Below are positions 26,087 to 34,559 of a DNA stretch of 64,000 bases, piece after piece. The notes beneath the pieces are model-generated. The model was not told the DNA's origin. It did not search any database and was given only the letters and a program-made list of their open reading frames with translations. Numbering within the stretch: the stretch's first letter is position 1; every line of letters starts with the position of its first letter. This DNA comes from Rhizobium hidalgonense (lineage in GTDB: Bacteria > Pseudomonadota > Alphaproteobacteria > Rhizobiales > Rhizobiaceae). The stretch is taken from positions 186,001-250,000 of the forward strand of contig NZ_LODW01000059.1 of assembly GCF_002914525.1 (NCBI RefSeq), in the 5' to 3' direction. Both the position numbers and the translations under genes were made by a program.

Positions 26087-27184
26087 ATGAAACGCAGAAC
26101 GTTATTGCAGGCAACGGTCGCAACCGTCGCCGTTATGCTCAGCATGCCGGCATTGGCCGATTCCATGGCCGACGCCAAGGCGGTGGTCGAAAAGTATGCG
26201 TCCAAGGTGAGCGCTTGGGATGGCCCGACGAGCGGCCCCAAGGGCGCGAGCGGCAAGAACATCGTCATTCTTGCCGGCGATATGAAAAACGGCGGCATCC
26301 TCGGCGTGGTCAATGGCGTTCAGGAAGCAGCTGGCGCGCTCGGCTGGACGGTGAAGGCCCTTGACGGCGCCGGTTCGATCGGCGGCCGCACGGCAGCGTT
26401 CGGCCAGGCCATGGCGTTGAAGCCGGATGGCATCATCATCAACGGCTTCGACGCCGTCGAGCAGAAGCCGGCGATGGAAGCGGCCAAGGCGGCCGGCATT
26501 CCGATGGTTTCCTGGCATGCCGCCTCGGCCGTTGGCCCGGTTCCCGAAGTCGGCGTTTTCGCCAACGTCACCACCGATGCGATGGAAGTATCGAAGTCCG
26601 CGGCCGATTGGGCCTTCGCCGATGCCGGCGGCAAGCCCGGCGTCATCATCTTCACCGACTCGACCTACGCGATCGCGATCGCCAAGGCCGACCGCATGAA
26701 GAAGGAGATTGAGGATCTCGGCGGCACGGTGCTTGAATATGTCGATACGCCGATCGCCGAAACCTCGCAGCGCATGCCGCAGCTGACCACTTCGCTGCTG
26801 CAGAAGTATGGCGCCAAGTGGACGCATTCGCTGGCGATCAACGACCTATATTACGACTTCATGGGACCGTCGCTCGCCTCGGCCGGCATTACCGGCGACG
26901 GAAAGCCGGTGAATGTCGCAGCCGGCGACGGTTCGGAAAGCGCCTATCAGCGCATCCGCGCCAAGCAGTATCAGGCCGTCACGGTCGCTGAGCCGCTCAA
27001 CCTCCAAGGCTGGCAGCTCGTCGACGAATTGAACCGCGCCTTCGCGAAAGCTCCATGGTCCGGCTACGTGTCGCCGCTCCACGTGGTGACCAGCGCGAAT
27101 GTCGAATTCGACGGCGGGCCGAAGAACAGCTTCGATCCCGATAACGGCTATCGCGATCAATACAAGAAAATCTGGGGCAAATAA
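26087..27184 (+). CDS. Sugar ABC transporter substrate-binding protein (periplasmic binding protein type I)
   Basis: A 365-residue exported protein. ATG 26087 follows GGAGGAG at 26075-26081. The signal peptide is MKRRTLLQATVATVAVML plus a cut near PALADS (about 22-23). The mature part is a type-I binding fold with NGFDAVEQKP, VSWHAASA and AIAIAKADRMKKEI segments. It is the last gene of the operon with the ATPase and permease and probably recognises gluconate, idonate or a related sugar acid, judging only from context and the shared operator. Confidence 0.88.
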   Translation: MKRRTLLQATVATVAVMLSMPALADSMADAKAVVEKYASKVSAWDGPTSGPKGASGKNIVILAGDMKNGGILGVVNGVQEAAGALGWTVKALDGAGSIGGRTAAFGQAMALKPDGIIINGFDAVEQKPAMEAAKAAGIPMVSWHAASAVGPVPEVGVFANVTTDAMEVSKSAADWAFADAGGKPGVIIFTDSTYAIAIAKADRMKKEIEDLGGTVLEYVDTPIAETSQRMPQLTTSLLQKYGAKWTHSLAINDLYYDFMGPSLASAGITGDGKPVNVAAGDGSESAYQRIRAKQYQAVTVAEPLNLQGWQLVDELNRAFAKAPWSGYVSPLHVVTSANVEFDGGPKNSFDPDNGYRDQYKKIWGK

Positions 27185-27192
27185 GCCTTCCC

Positions 27193-27218
27193 AAGGGCGT
27201 ATCGACCGATACGCCCTT
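27193..27218 (+). terminator. Hairpin terminator-like structure after the sugar importer operon
   Basis: AAGGGCGTAT and ATACGCCCTT form a perfect 10-bp stem around CGACCG, 9 bp after the binding-protein stop codon. The stem could extend by two more pairs into the loop. There is no T-run behind it, so termination may be partial. Confidence 0.55.
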
Positions 27219-27276
27219 ACCATCCTGACCACGCCAACATCGATCCAGCTCCGGCGAGTATTGGAAAAGAGAACCT

Positions 27277-27615
27277 ATGATCATTCGTTATGCTTTGTTT
27301 GAAGGCGAAATCCATCCCGGCCGAGAAGAGGAATTCCGCGCCTTTGTCAGGCAGCGGCTCGTCCCTCTCTGGACGAAATTTCCAGGCGCCGAGGAAGTCC
27401 GGGTGCTTGATGGAATGGAGCGCGACGAAGGCGCCCCGGTCTATGCCATGGCTCTCGCCATTCGTTATCCCGATATGGATGCGGTCAACGCAGCGCTTCG
27501 CTCCAATGTGCGCTTCGAGAGCCGCGAGGTCACCGGCGAACTCCTGCAACTCTTCACCGGCAAGGTGCATCATCACGTCTTCCAGGCCAACGAATACCCG
27601 CCAGCCATTGCCTGA
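27277..27615 (+). CDS. Small hypothetical protein, ferredoxin-like alpha/beta-barrel (EthD/ABM-like)
   Basis: A 112-residue protein starting MIIRYALFEGEIHPGREEEF, with a middle segment MALAIRYPDMDAVNAAL and ending GKVHHHVFQANEY. The pattern of a strand, a helix with charged residues, and a second copy of the same fold half is that of dimeric alpha/beta-barrel proteins (EthD or antibiotic-biosynthesis-monooxygenase type). No catalytic residue can be assigned with confidence. It lies behind a hairpin after the sugar importer and may be weakly co-transcribed with it. Confidence 0.6.
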   Translation: MIIRYALFEGEIHPGREEEFRAFVRQRLVPLWTKFPGAEEVRVLDGMERDEGAPVYAMALAIRYPDMDAVNAALRSNVRFESREVTGELLQLFTGKVHHHVFQANEYPPAIA

Positions 27616-28010
27616 CCTCCGGGCGGCTTCCACGCCGACTCGAGCGACGGACGCTGCCCGGACAGGACCGAACGGGCTTCGTCCGACTCCGAGGCGAAGG
27701 TCGCCGAGATGGCGAAGAGCGAGGGCATCGGCTGGCACGATCACCAGCGCGCCTTTGCCGTCGGCCAGCAGCGGCTGCTTGCGCTTTACGACGCGCGGCG
27801 ACGTCCTTGACGACAATCTCTATACCGCGCCGGGCAAGTTCGGTGGCGGTGGCGCCGGCACCACATGGCTGGTCGGGTCGGCGGCAGATGTCGCTCGCTC
27901 GCTGCGCAGATACCAGGATCTGGGGATCACGCATTTCGTGCTGTCCGACAGTCGTGCCACCTCTGCCCTATTCCTTTCCGCACCGCAAGCTGCGAGAACT
28001 TCTAACAATT
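27616..28010 (+). pseudogene. Remnant of an SsuD-like flavin monooxygenase (luciferase-like family)
   Basis: One frame reads KVAEMAKSEG, WHDHQRAFAVGQQRLLALYDAR and stops at 27808-27810. A second frame then continues with DDNLYTAPGKFGGGGAGTTW, LVGSAADVARSLRRYQDLGI and THFVLSD up to about 27950, and a third frame gives LPYSFPHRKLRELL. Together these match the C-terminal third of alkanesulfonate monooxygenases (VGQQR, GGAGT-LVG, Y-LGI--FVLS). Two thirds of the gene and its start are missing and there are at least two frame changes, so it is a decayed gene. Confidence 0.7.
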
Positions 28011-28454
28011 CTCAAAGAGTTGCGTTTAACGGCGAACTTCATCCCTGACATCGATGCCGGCAAGTGGAAACAAACGGCCCATTTGCAATAGGAAATGTAT
28101 ACCAATTCGAACCAACAACTTGGTGTACTCTTTCCGGGGTGGGCGCCGGGGCCATTGGGACGAAAAATGCGAAAAAATATACAAAAAGCGCAGTTTAATG
28201 GCGCCCTTTCGGCTTCGTTTACACTCTCTAAAATATCTCCTCCTATTTTTAAGGGTATCGGAGCGACGTTCTGAGGATCGTCACCTACGCCATGATGGCC
28301 GGCCAGGTCTCCCGAAATCTCGCATGAAATCGACGTTGTCACCTTGATGCTCGCCCGGCCTTCGACCGACGCGCAGTGGTGCCCGGCGAATCATTCGGGG
28401 ACAGATCCTGGTCACAGACACCCTTAAACCTCGCCGACACGATGGAGAGCGCGA
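28011..28454. other. Non-coding, AT-richer region upstream of the chemoreceptor
   Basis: No credible gene is seen. The stretch 28085-28260 is noticeably richer in A and T than its surroundings. It holds an imperfect inverted repeat, GTATACCAA at 28097-28105 and TTGGTGTAC at 28120-28128 (8 of 9 paired). It probably contains the chemoreceptor promoter. The base composition and the adjacent gene remnant suggest a past rearrangement here. Confidence 0.4.
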
Positions 28455-30419
28455 ATGAACAGCATTAAGAGTTTCGGGATCGCGATGCGTCTCGCCCTTG
28501 GTTTCAGCTTTCTGATCCTGCTGATGGCAGGCCTGAGTATCTACTCGGCCGTGCAGGTCGCGGAAATCAACGACAATCTCGGGACGATCAACGACGTCAA
28601 CAGCGTCAAGCAGCGCTTTGCCATCAACTATCGCGGCAGCGTGCACGATCGGGCGATTGCCATTCGCGATGTGACCCTGGTGACATCAGCCGATGAACGC
28701 AAGGCGGCCGAGGCGTTGATCGAAAAGCTGGCTGCTACCTATGCCGAGAATGAAAAGCGCATGGCGGAGATGGTTGCGTCTCCGGCCGGTGCGACGGATC
28801 AGGAAAAGACCATCCTCGGCGAAATCGCCGACATACAGGCGAAAACCAATCCCCTCGTCGCCCAGATCATTGCGCTGCAGGAAAAGGGTGACGGCGAGGC
28901 GGCTCGCAAGATCCTGCTCGAGCAGGCGAGGCCTGCCTTCGTTGCGTGGCTCGGCGCCATCAACAAATTCATCGACTATCAGGAAGCGCTGAACAAATCG
29001 ATCGGCGGCGAGGTTCGCAGCACGGCAAGCGGCTTCAAGCCGATCGTGCTGACGGCATTGGGCATCGCAGCACTTCTTTCGATCGTCGCCGCCGCGATTA
29101 CCGCGCGCACGATCGTCGGACCGCTGGCAAGACTGCAGCTTTCGCTGAAAGCGATGGGGGAAGGCAATCTCGACGGTGACCGTCGTCTCGAAGCCCGCGG
29201 CGATGAAATCGGCAAGCTTGCGCGTGCCGTGGCTGGCCTGCGCGACGCCATCTCGGCAAAGGCCGAGCGGGAAGCTGACGCGGAGGCCAAGAGGGCTGTC
29301 GCGGAACGGCATAGGCTCGAGCAGGATGCCGATGAACGCCGCACTCTTGCCGAGCAGACGGACCGGGCTGTCGGCCAGCTCGGCACCGCACTGCAGGCGC
29401 TGGCCGACGGCGATCTTACGCAGCAGATCGACACGCCGTTCATCCCGTCGCTGGAAAAACTCCGCGCCGACTTCAATACGGCAGTCGAAAAGCTCCGCGC
29501 CGCCATGCAGAAGGTTGCCCAGAACGCCAGCGCCATCGCCGCCGGGGCACAGGAGATCCGATCCTCCTCGGACGATCTTGCCAAGCGGACCGAACAGCAA
29601 GCTGCCTCCGTCGAGGAAACCGCCGCCGCTCTGGAGCAGATCACCACCACCGTCGCCGACTCGAGCAGCAAGGCTCAGGAAGCAGGACAGCTCGTTCGCA
29701 AGACGAAGGACAGCGCGGAACGCTCGGGCAACGTCGTTCAGGACGCGGTCGATGCGATGGGCAAGATCGAATCCTCCGCCACTGAAATCGGCAGCATTAT
29801 CGGCGTCATCGATGAGATTGCCTTCCAGACCAACTTGCTGGCGCTGAATGCCGGCGTCGAAGCTGCCCGCGCCGGGGAAGCAGGCAAGGGTTTCGCCGTC
29901 GTTGCCCAGGAGGTGCGCGAATTGGCCCAACGTTCCGCCAAGGCCGCGAAGGAAATCAAGGAACTGATCAATGCTTCGAACGGACATGTCAAAAGCGGCG
30001 TGGCCCTGGTCGGCGAAACAGGCAAAGCCCTGAAAGAGATCGTCGCACAGGTGCAGCAGGTCGATGGCAATGTCGGCGCCATCGTCGGCGCTTCGCAGGA
30101 GCAGGCAACGGGGCTGAAGGAAATCAACACTGCGGTCAACAGGATGGATCAGGGCACGCAGCAGAATGCCGCCATGGTCGAAGAAGCGACGGCCGCCGCC
30201 CATAACCTCGCCAAAGAAGCCGACGCGCTGTTCCAGCTCCTCGGTCAGTTCAGTATTGGCGGCGCTGTGGCAGCGCCCAGGCGCATATCGCAGCCGGCTG
30301 CCGCCGCACAACATGCCCAGCCGGTTTCCTCGCCTGCCCGCCAGATGATTGCCAAAGTCGGCAAGTCGTTTCAGTCGAACGGCAATGCGGCCGTGGCCGG
30401 CGATTGGGAAGAGTTTTAA
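28455..30419 (+). CDS. Methyl-accepting chemotaxis protein with C-terminal CheR-type pentapeptide
   Basis: A 654-residue receptor. The first membrane helix is at about 12-33 (LALGFSFLILLMAGLSIYSA) and a helical periplasmic sensor spans about 35-190. The second membrane helix is at about 194-216, then HAMP (about 215-270) and a linker with a second HAMP-like part (about 300-360). The signalling domain (about 370-600) has the hairpin tip EIAFQTNLLALNAGVEAARAGE (given here as family core). It ends with DWEEF, matching the x-W-x-x-F tether that binds methyltransferase CheR in other bacteria. ATG follows GGAGAG. The ligand is unknown. Confidence 0.92.
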   Translation: MNSIKSFGIAMRLALGFSFLILLMAGLSIYSAVQVAEINDNLGTINDVNSVKQRFAINYRGSVHDRAIAIRDVTLVTSADERKAAEALIEKLAATYAENEKRMAEMVASPAGATDQEKTILGEIADIQAKTNPLVAQIIALQEKGDGEAARKILLEQARPAFVAWLGAINKFIDYQEALNKSIGGEVRSTASGFKPIVLTALGIAALLSIVAAAITARTIVGPLARLQLSLKAMGEGNLDGDRRLEARGDEIGKLARAVAGLRDAISAKAEREADAEAKRAVAERHRLEQDADERRTLAEQTDRAVGQLGTALQALADGDLTQQIDTPFIPSLEKLRADFNTAVEKLRAAMQKVAQNASAIAAGAQEIRSSSDDLAKRTEQQAASVEETAAALEQITTTVADSSSKAQEAGQLVRKTKDSAERSGNVVQDAVDAMGKIESSATEIGSIIGVIDEIAFQTNLLALNAGVEAARAGEAGKGFAVVAQEVRELAQRSAKAAKEIKELINASNGHVKSGVALVGETGKALKEIVAQVQQVDGNVGAIVGASQEQATGLKEINTAVNRMDQGTQQNAAMVEEATAAAHNLAKEADALFQLLGQFSIGGAVAAPRRISQPAAAAQHAQPVSSPARQMIAKVGKSFQSNGNAAVAGDWEEF

Positions 30420-30459
30420 ATCGCACTGATTTCTCTCCGGCTTCCGCCGGACGGCAATG

Positions 30460-30492
30460 GCGAAGGGCAGCGTTGGCTGCCCTTCGCATTTT
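30460..30492. terminator. Bidirectional Rho-independent terminator
   Basis: GCGAAGGGCAG and CTGCCCTTCGC form a perfect 11-bp stem around CGTTGG (30460-30487), followed by ATTTTC. It lies between the convergent chemoreceptor and mctP genes, just 4-40 bp from each stop, and could end both transcripts. Confidence 0.8.
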
Positions 30493-30496
30493 CATC

Positions 30497-31972
30497 TTAT
30501 GCCTGAACCGGAGCCTTGGCCGGAAGAAGGGCGTTGATCACGACGGCAACGCCGATATTTGCCGCAAGCGCCAGCAGTCCGGTGTAGACGGTGAAGGGCT
30601 CGCCGCCGAGACTGATCAGGTGCAGCGGCTTCCAGCCGGCATCCCAGACGAGGAAGGTGCCGCCGCAGAAGCCGACGAACCAGCCGGCAAGCAGAGCAGG
30701 TGCACGGAACCAGCCGGTGTAGAGACCGAAGACCAGCGCCGGGAGCGTCTGCAGGATCCAGATGCCGCCAAGCAGCTGCAGGTCGAGTGCGAACTGCGTC
30801 GGCAGGAAGATAATGACGAGAAGCGCGCCGACCTTCACCACGAGTGAGGTGATCTTCGCGACCTTGGCCTCGCCCGCATCGCTGACCTTGGGATCGACAT
30901 AGGCCTTCCAGAAGTTACGGGTGAAAAGATTGGCAGCGCCAATGCTCATCACCGCGGCCGGCACCAGCGCGCCGATGGCGATCGCCGCAAAGGCGAAGCC
31001 GGAGAACCAGCCCGAAAACAGCGTCTTGAACAGCGTGGGAACGACGTCATTGGCGCTGTCGAGCTTCAGGTTGGCGGCGTGGCCCATATAGCCGAGCAGC
31101 GCCAGAAGGCCGAGCAGCAGCGTATAGGCCGGCAGCATGATGGCGTTCTTGCGGATCGTCTTGCCGCTGTTGGAGGCGAAGATGCCGGTCAGCGTATGCG
31201 GATACATGAAGGCCGCAAGCGCTGAACCGAAAGCGAGCGTGGCATAGGCGACATACTGATTGCCGCCGAGCAGCAGGCTGCCAGAGCCCTTGGCCTGGAA
31301 GGCCGCATCGGCGGAGGCGAAGACATTGGCATAGCCGCCGAGCTTCGACGGGATCAACGCGACGGCCGCGATCACCACGATATAGATCATGATGTCCTTG
31401 ACGAAGGCGATCAGCGCCGGGGCGCGCAGGCCCGCCGAATAGGTGTAGAGCGCCAGCACGATGAAGGCGATCGCCAGCGGCAGTTCGCCATGCAGCCCGA
31501 GCGCCTTCAGAACCGCCGTCATGCCGACAAGCTGCAAGGCGATGTAAGGCATGGTGGCGACGACGCCCGTGGCCGCGACGGCGAGTTCGAGGCCGCGCGA
31601 TCCGTATTGCCCATGCACGACGTCGGCCGCCGTCACATAGCCGAAATCCTTGGCGCGTTTCCACAGAACCGGCATGACCATGAAGACGAAGGGATAGACG
31701 ACGATGGTGTAGGGCAACGCGAAGAAGCCGTAGGCGCCGACGGTATAGACCAGCGCCGGGACGGCGATCACGGTATAGGCGGTATAGAAATCGCCGCCGA
31801 CGAGGAACCAGGTGATCCAGGTGCCGAAATTGCGGCCCCCGAGACCCCATTCATCGATATGGGCGAGTGTCTCGGGCTTGCGCCAGCGGCTGGCGACGAA
31901 GCCCATGACGGTGACGAGGGCGAAAAAGAAGATGAAGACGGCCAGCGCCGTGCCGTTGATATCAGTCGTCAT
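30497..31972 (-). CDS. mctP: Monocarboxylate permease, sodium:solute symporter family (MctP-like)
   Basis: A 491-residue membrane protein with about 13 hydrophobic helices in the sodium:solute symporter pattern. Helix 1 is AVFIFFFALVTVMGFVAS, followed by WGLGGRNFGTW, GGDFYTAYT and GYVTAADVVHGQYGSR. It resembles the MctP carriers of rhizobia, which take up lactate, pyruvate, acetate/propionate-type acids and alanine. A DUF3311 gene precedes it with an 11-bp overlap, and a Cache histidine kinase/LuxR regulator pair lies just upstream, which is the known mct arrangement of R. leguminosarum. Confidence 0.87.
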   Translation of the reverse strand: MTTDINGTALAVFIFFFALVTVMGFVASRWRKPETLAHIDEWGLGGRNFGTWITWFLVGGDFYTAYTVIAVPALVYTVGAYGFFALPYTIVVYPFVFMVMPVLWKRAKDFGYVTAADVVHGQYGSRGLELAVAATGVVATMPYIALQLVGMTAVLKALGLHGELPLAIAFIVLALYTYSAGLRAPALIAFVKDIMIYIVVIAAVALIPSKLGGYANVFASADAAFQAKGSGSLLLGGNQYVAYATLAFGSALAAFMYPHTLTGIFASNSGKTIRKNAIMLPAYTLLLGLLALLGYMGHAANLKLDSANDVVPTLFKTLFSGWFSGFAFAAIAIGALVPAAVMSIGAANLFTRNFWKAYVDPKVSDAGEAKVAKITSLVVKVGALLVIIFLPTQFALDLQLLGGIWILQTLPALVFGLYTGWFRAPALLAGWFVGFCGGTFLVWDAGWKPLHLISLGGEPFTVYTGLLALAANIGVAVVINALLPAKAPVQA

Positions 31973-32159
31973 GGCGGGTGCTCCGATAGGCGATCCAGGT
32001 CAGCGTCGCGGTGATCGGCACCCAGAGAAGCTGATACCAATAGAAAAAGGGGAAGCCGAAAAGCGACGGTTCGCGGAGATTGTAAAACGGCGGCCAGAGC
32101 AGACCGATATACGGAATGATCAGCAGCCAGAGCGCTGCCTTGCTACGTGGTTTTTCCAT
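31962..32159 (-). CDS. DUF3311 small membrane protein, MctP partner
   Basis: A 65-residue protein with two hydrophobic segments (about 10-27, ALWLLIIPYIGLLWPPFY, and 38-58, FFYWYQLLWVPITATLTW) and a basic N-terminus. The FPFFYWYQLLW pattern is the mark of DUF3311 proteins. These regularly precede sodium:solute symporter genes and are thought to be small accessory subunits. It overlaps mctP by 11 bp, so the two are translationally coupled. Confidence 0.82.
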   Translation of the reverse strand: MEKPRSKAALWLLIIPYIGLLWPPFYNLREPSLFGFPFFYWYQLLWVPITATLTWIAYRSTRHDD

Positions 32160-32406
32160 GTCGGGATCCCTTTCAGGCGCCGCGGGCCGCGGTCGCCATG
32201 TTCCAGTTGTCGGCGTGGAAGGCAGGCCTGTCAGCCGGCGGCGGCAGCAGGCCCGGTTCGGGTCGCTCGAGCTTTTCCGGACGTTCGGAAGCTGATGTAA
32301 CGCATGTGAATTCCTCCCAACGGCCAGCGCTTGGCCAGCCGTGATTGGAGTCCTAGGGCGCTGATTTCATCCCCACAAGATGGGCGCAAGGGTGAAACGC
32401 CGGGGC
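32160..32406. promoter_or_regulatory. Promoter region of the mctP operon
   Basis: No gene is visible in these 247 bp between mctR and the DUF3311/mctP pair. It must carry the minus-strand promoter and the response-regulator binding site. No strong palindrome or sigma-54 box was recognised by eye. Confidence 0.4.
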
Positions 32407-32426
32407 CTACCCAGAAGTGGGTAGGC
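32405..32426 (-). terminator. Hairpin overlapping the mctR stop codon
   Basis: GCCTACCCA and TGGGTAGGC form a perfect 9-bp stem around the tetraloop GAAG. The mctR stop codon (32407-32409) lies inside one arm, so coding end and RNA structure overlap. On the minus strand no long T-run follows. Confidence 0.55.
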
Positions 32427-33078
32427 GCGAATTCGCATCGGCTTTTGCGACGATGCCGTGGTCGAGCGCATAGCGGATAAGGCCCGCCGTCGTTGCGATG
32501 CCGAGCTTTTTCTTGAGGTTCTTGCGGTGCGTTTCCGCCGTAGCGGAGCTTATCCCGAGCGCCTCGGCGATCTCGCGATTGCTCCGGCCAGCAACGATCA
32601 GCCCTAGAGTGTCACGCTCGCGCGGCGTCAAGGGATCGCTCCCCTCCTCTGTTCGTTCGCCCATCAGCGCGTCGAAAACACCCGACGAGAAATAGGTGCC
32701 TCCGCTGGCAACGGTCTCGATGGCCGAGACGATCTCGTCGGTCGAGACGTCTTTGAGGATGTAACCGGCGGCGCCATGCATGACCGACGAGGAAATATAC
32801 TCGCGGCTGTCATGCATGGAGAGCATCACGACGCGGGTCTGCGGAAGTTCGTTCCTGAACAGTTCGATCGCATCGATGCCGCTGAGCTTCGGCATGTTGA
32901 TATCCATCAGCACCACCTGCGGCTGGACCTGCCGAGCGATGTCGAGCCCGGTTTGCGCAAGCCCGGCGGTGCCTGCGACTTCGATATGGTCGAATGTTTC
33001 GAGCACGGCCTTCAGACCGTCGAGCACAAGCGGATGATTGTCGATCAAGAGCACCTTGATCTTGGGGCGTTCGGTCAT
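32407..33078 (-). CDS. mctR: Response regulator, NarL/LuxR type (MctR-like)
   Basis: A 223-residue two-domain regulator. The receiver domain (about 6-125) has the acidic pocket IDNHP, the phosphorylation site Asp59 (VVLMDINMP) and a conserved Lys (YILKDVST). The LuxR-type helix-turn-helix is at about 155-215 (LTPRERDTLGLIVAGRSNREIA, SSATAETHRKNLKKKLGI). It overlaps the kinase gene by 4 bp and lies next to mctP, whose transcription it is expected to activate in response to monocarboxylates. Confidence 0.88.
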   Translation of the reverse strand: MTERPKIKVLLIDNHPLVLDGLKAVLETFDHIEVAGTAGLAQTGLDIARQVQPQVVLMDINMPKLSGIDAIELFRNELPQTRVVMLSMHDSREYISSSVMHGAAGYILKDVSTDEIVSAIETVASGGTYFSSGVFDALMGERTEEGSDPLTPRERDTLGLIVAGRSNREIAEALGISSATAETHRKNLKKKLGIATTAGLIRYALDHGIVAKADANSRLPTSG

Positions 33079-34460
33079 GCCGCTTCCGCCTGCCGGTCGG
33101 AGGCACGATTGGCCGACTTCGGCAGCATCGCCGTCAGCGTCGTGCCGGCCTCGCTACTGTTGATCAGCAACAGGCCGCGGAAGTGCGCCATCCGCTCCTG
33201 CATGTTGCGCAGGCCGAGGCCTGATCTGCCCGATGCGCCGTCCTTGGCGCCATCGAAGCCGGCACCGTTGTCTGAAATCGTCATGCGGGCGCGGCCGCCA
33301 TCGCTCCAGAGTTTGACCGCCAGCCGGGAGGCGCCCGAATGCCGCTCGACATTGTTGAAGGCCTCCTGCGCGACGCGATAAAGCGCGGTATTGGCTTCGG
33401 CCTTCAGCGTATCGCTGAAGCCTGAAGCATCGATATCAGTCTCGATCCCCGTCCGCTCGGCGAAATTGTAGCAGAGCGCCTCGATCGCCGCCGTCAGGCC
33501 GAGATCGTCGAGCACGCGCGGGCGCAGATCATGCGAGAGCCGCCGGATCTCCTTGATGGCGCCATTCAGCGCCTCGATACCGCGGTCGATGGTGACAGCC
33601 GCATCGTCGACATTGGTCCTGACTTTGCGGCCGGCGAGATCCATCGCGTAACGCACACCGACGAGATTCTGGGAAATGCCGTCGTGCAGTTCGCGAGCAA
33701 GACGGGCGCGCTCTTCTTCCTGGGTATCGATGACCCGCTGCGTCAGCGCCTTGAGCCGGCTATCGGCCATGCGGCGCTCATGGAAGGTCAGCAGCATGCA
33801 GGTGGTGAAGACGACGAGCACCGATGGAACGGCGATCAGGGCAACGATAACGAAGGTCCGCCGGATGTTGGCGCGCATCACCTTGTTGGCGGCGGCACTT
33901 TGGGCAAAGACGTCATCGAGGTAGACGCCGGTTCCCACGACCCAGTGCCATTTGTCGAGGCTGACGACAAAGGAGAGCTTGTCGGCGATCTGCCCGGTCG
34001 ATGGTTTCTGCCATTTGTACTGATGCAGGCCGCCGCCCGCTCTTGCCGTGGCGATCAGTTCGGCAATCACCTTGTCGCCATCCGGATCGGTGAGATCGAG
34101 CCAATTGTGCCCATGCCGGAAACTCTGGCGCGGATGGACGATATTGTTGCCGTCGTAATCGTAGACGAAGAAATAGCCGTCCTTGCCGTAATCGAGCGAG
34201 GTCAGTATCTCAGCCACCTGCTGCTTGGCAGCTTCATCGTCGGCGCTGGCCCTGTCATAAATCGTCTGGATGGCGGAGAGGGCAAGATTGGTCAGATTAA
34301 GGATCTCGGCTTCCTTGGTCTTCAGCATGTTCTGCTCGAAGGTGTCGATGCTGTTTTTCGCGAGGTTTGCCGATTGCCAGGTGATAAAGGTGGTGATCGC
34401 AAGGATCGAAATGACGAGCGGGATGATCGCCAATGCGATGATCTGGTGTCGTAACGTCAA
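33075..34460 (-). CDS. mctS: Cache-domain sensor histidine kinase (MctS-like)
   Basis: A 461-residue membrane kinase. Membrane helix 1 is at about 8-28 and a single periplasmic Cache domain spans about 30-195 (YGKDGYFFVYDYDG and HGHNWLDLTDPDG are typical). Helix 2 is at about 203-226. The HisKA_3 dimerisation region has His259 (ARELHDG) as phospho-acceptor, and a HATPase domain follows with the N box (EAFNNVERHS) and G box (DNGAGFD, GLGLRNMQERM). It probably senses pyruvate or other monocarboxylates in the periplasm and phosphorylates the regulator encoded with a 4-bp overlap downstream. Confidence 0.88.
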   Translation of the reverse strand: MTLRHQIIALAIIPLVISILAITTFITWQSANLAKNSIDTFEQNMLKTKEAEILNLTNLALSAIQTIYDRASADDEAAKQQVAEILTSLDYGKDGYFFVYDYDGNNIVHPRQSFRHGHNWLDLTDPDGDKVIAELIATARAGGGLHQYKWQKPSTGQIADKLSFVVSLDKWHWVVGTGVYLDDVFAQSAAANKVMRANIRRTFVIVALIAVPSVLVVFTTCMLLTFHERRMADSRLKALTQRVIDTQEEERARLARELHDGISQNLVGVRYAMDLAGRKVRTNVDDAAVTIDRGIEALNGAIKEIRRLSHDLRPRVLDDLGLTAAIEALCYNFAERTGIETDIDASGFSDTLKAEANTALYRVAQEAFNNVERHSGASRLAVKLWSDGGRARMTISDNGAGFDGAKDGASGRSGLGLRNMQERMAHFRGLLLINSSEAGTTLTAMLPKSANRASDRQAEAA

Positions 34461-34559
34461 GGATCTCCCTCCCGAGGATTTGCGCCCGGAATCATGCCCT
34501 TTGCCGAATGCGAGTCCAGCGGCTTGTCCGGCGTGCGACGGTGGGCCGGCGCGTCAGCG

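Noticed and set aside
28054..28347. 97-residue open frame in the AT-rich region
   Set aside because: No ribosome site and no homology; composition suggests chance.
28686..30314. 542-residue minus-strand open frame opposite the chemoreceptor
   Set aside because: The receptor has clear membrane, HAMP and signalling motifs; the opposite frame has none.
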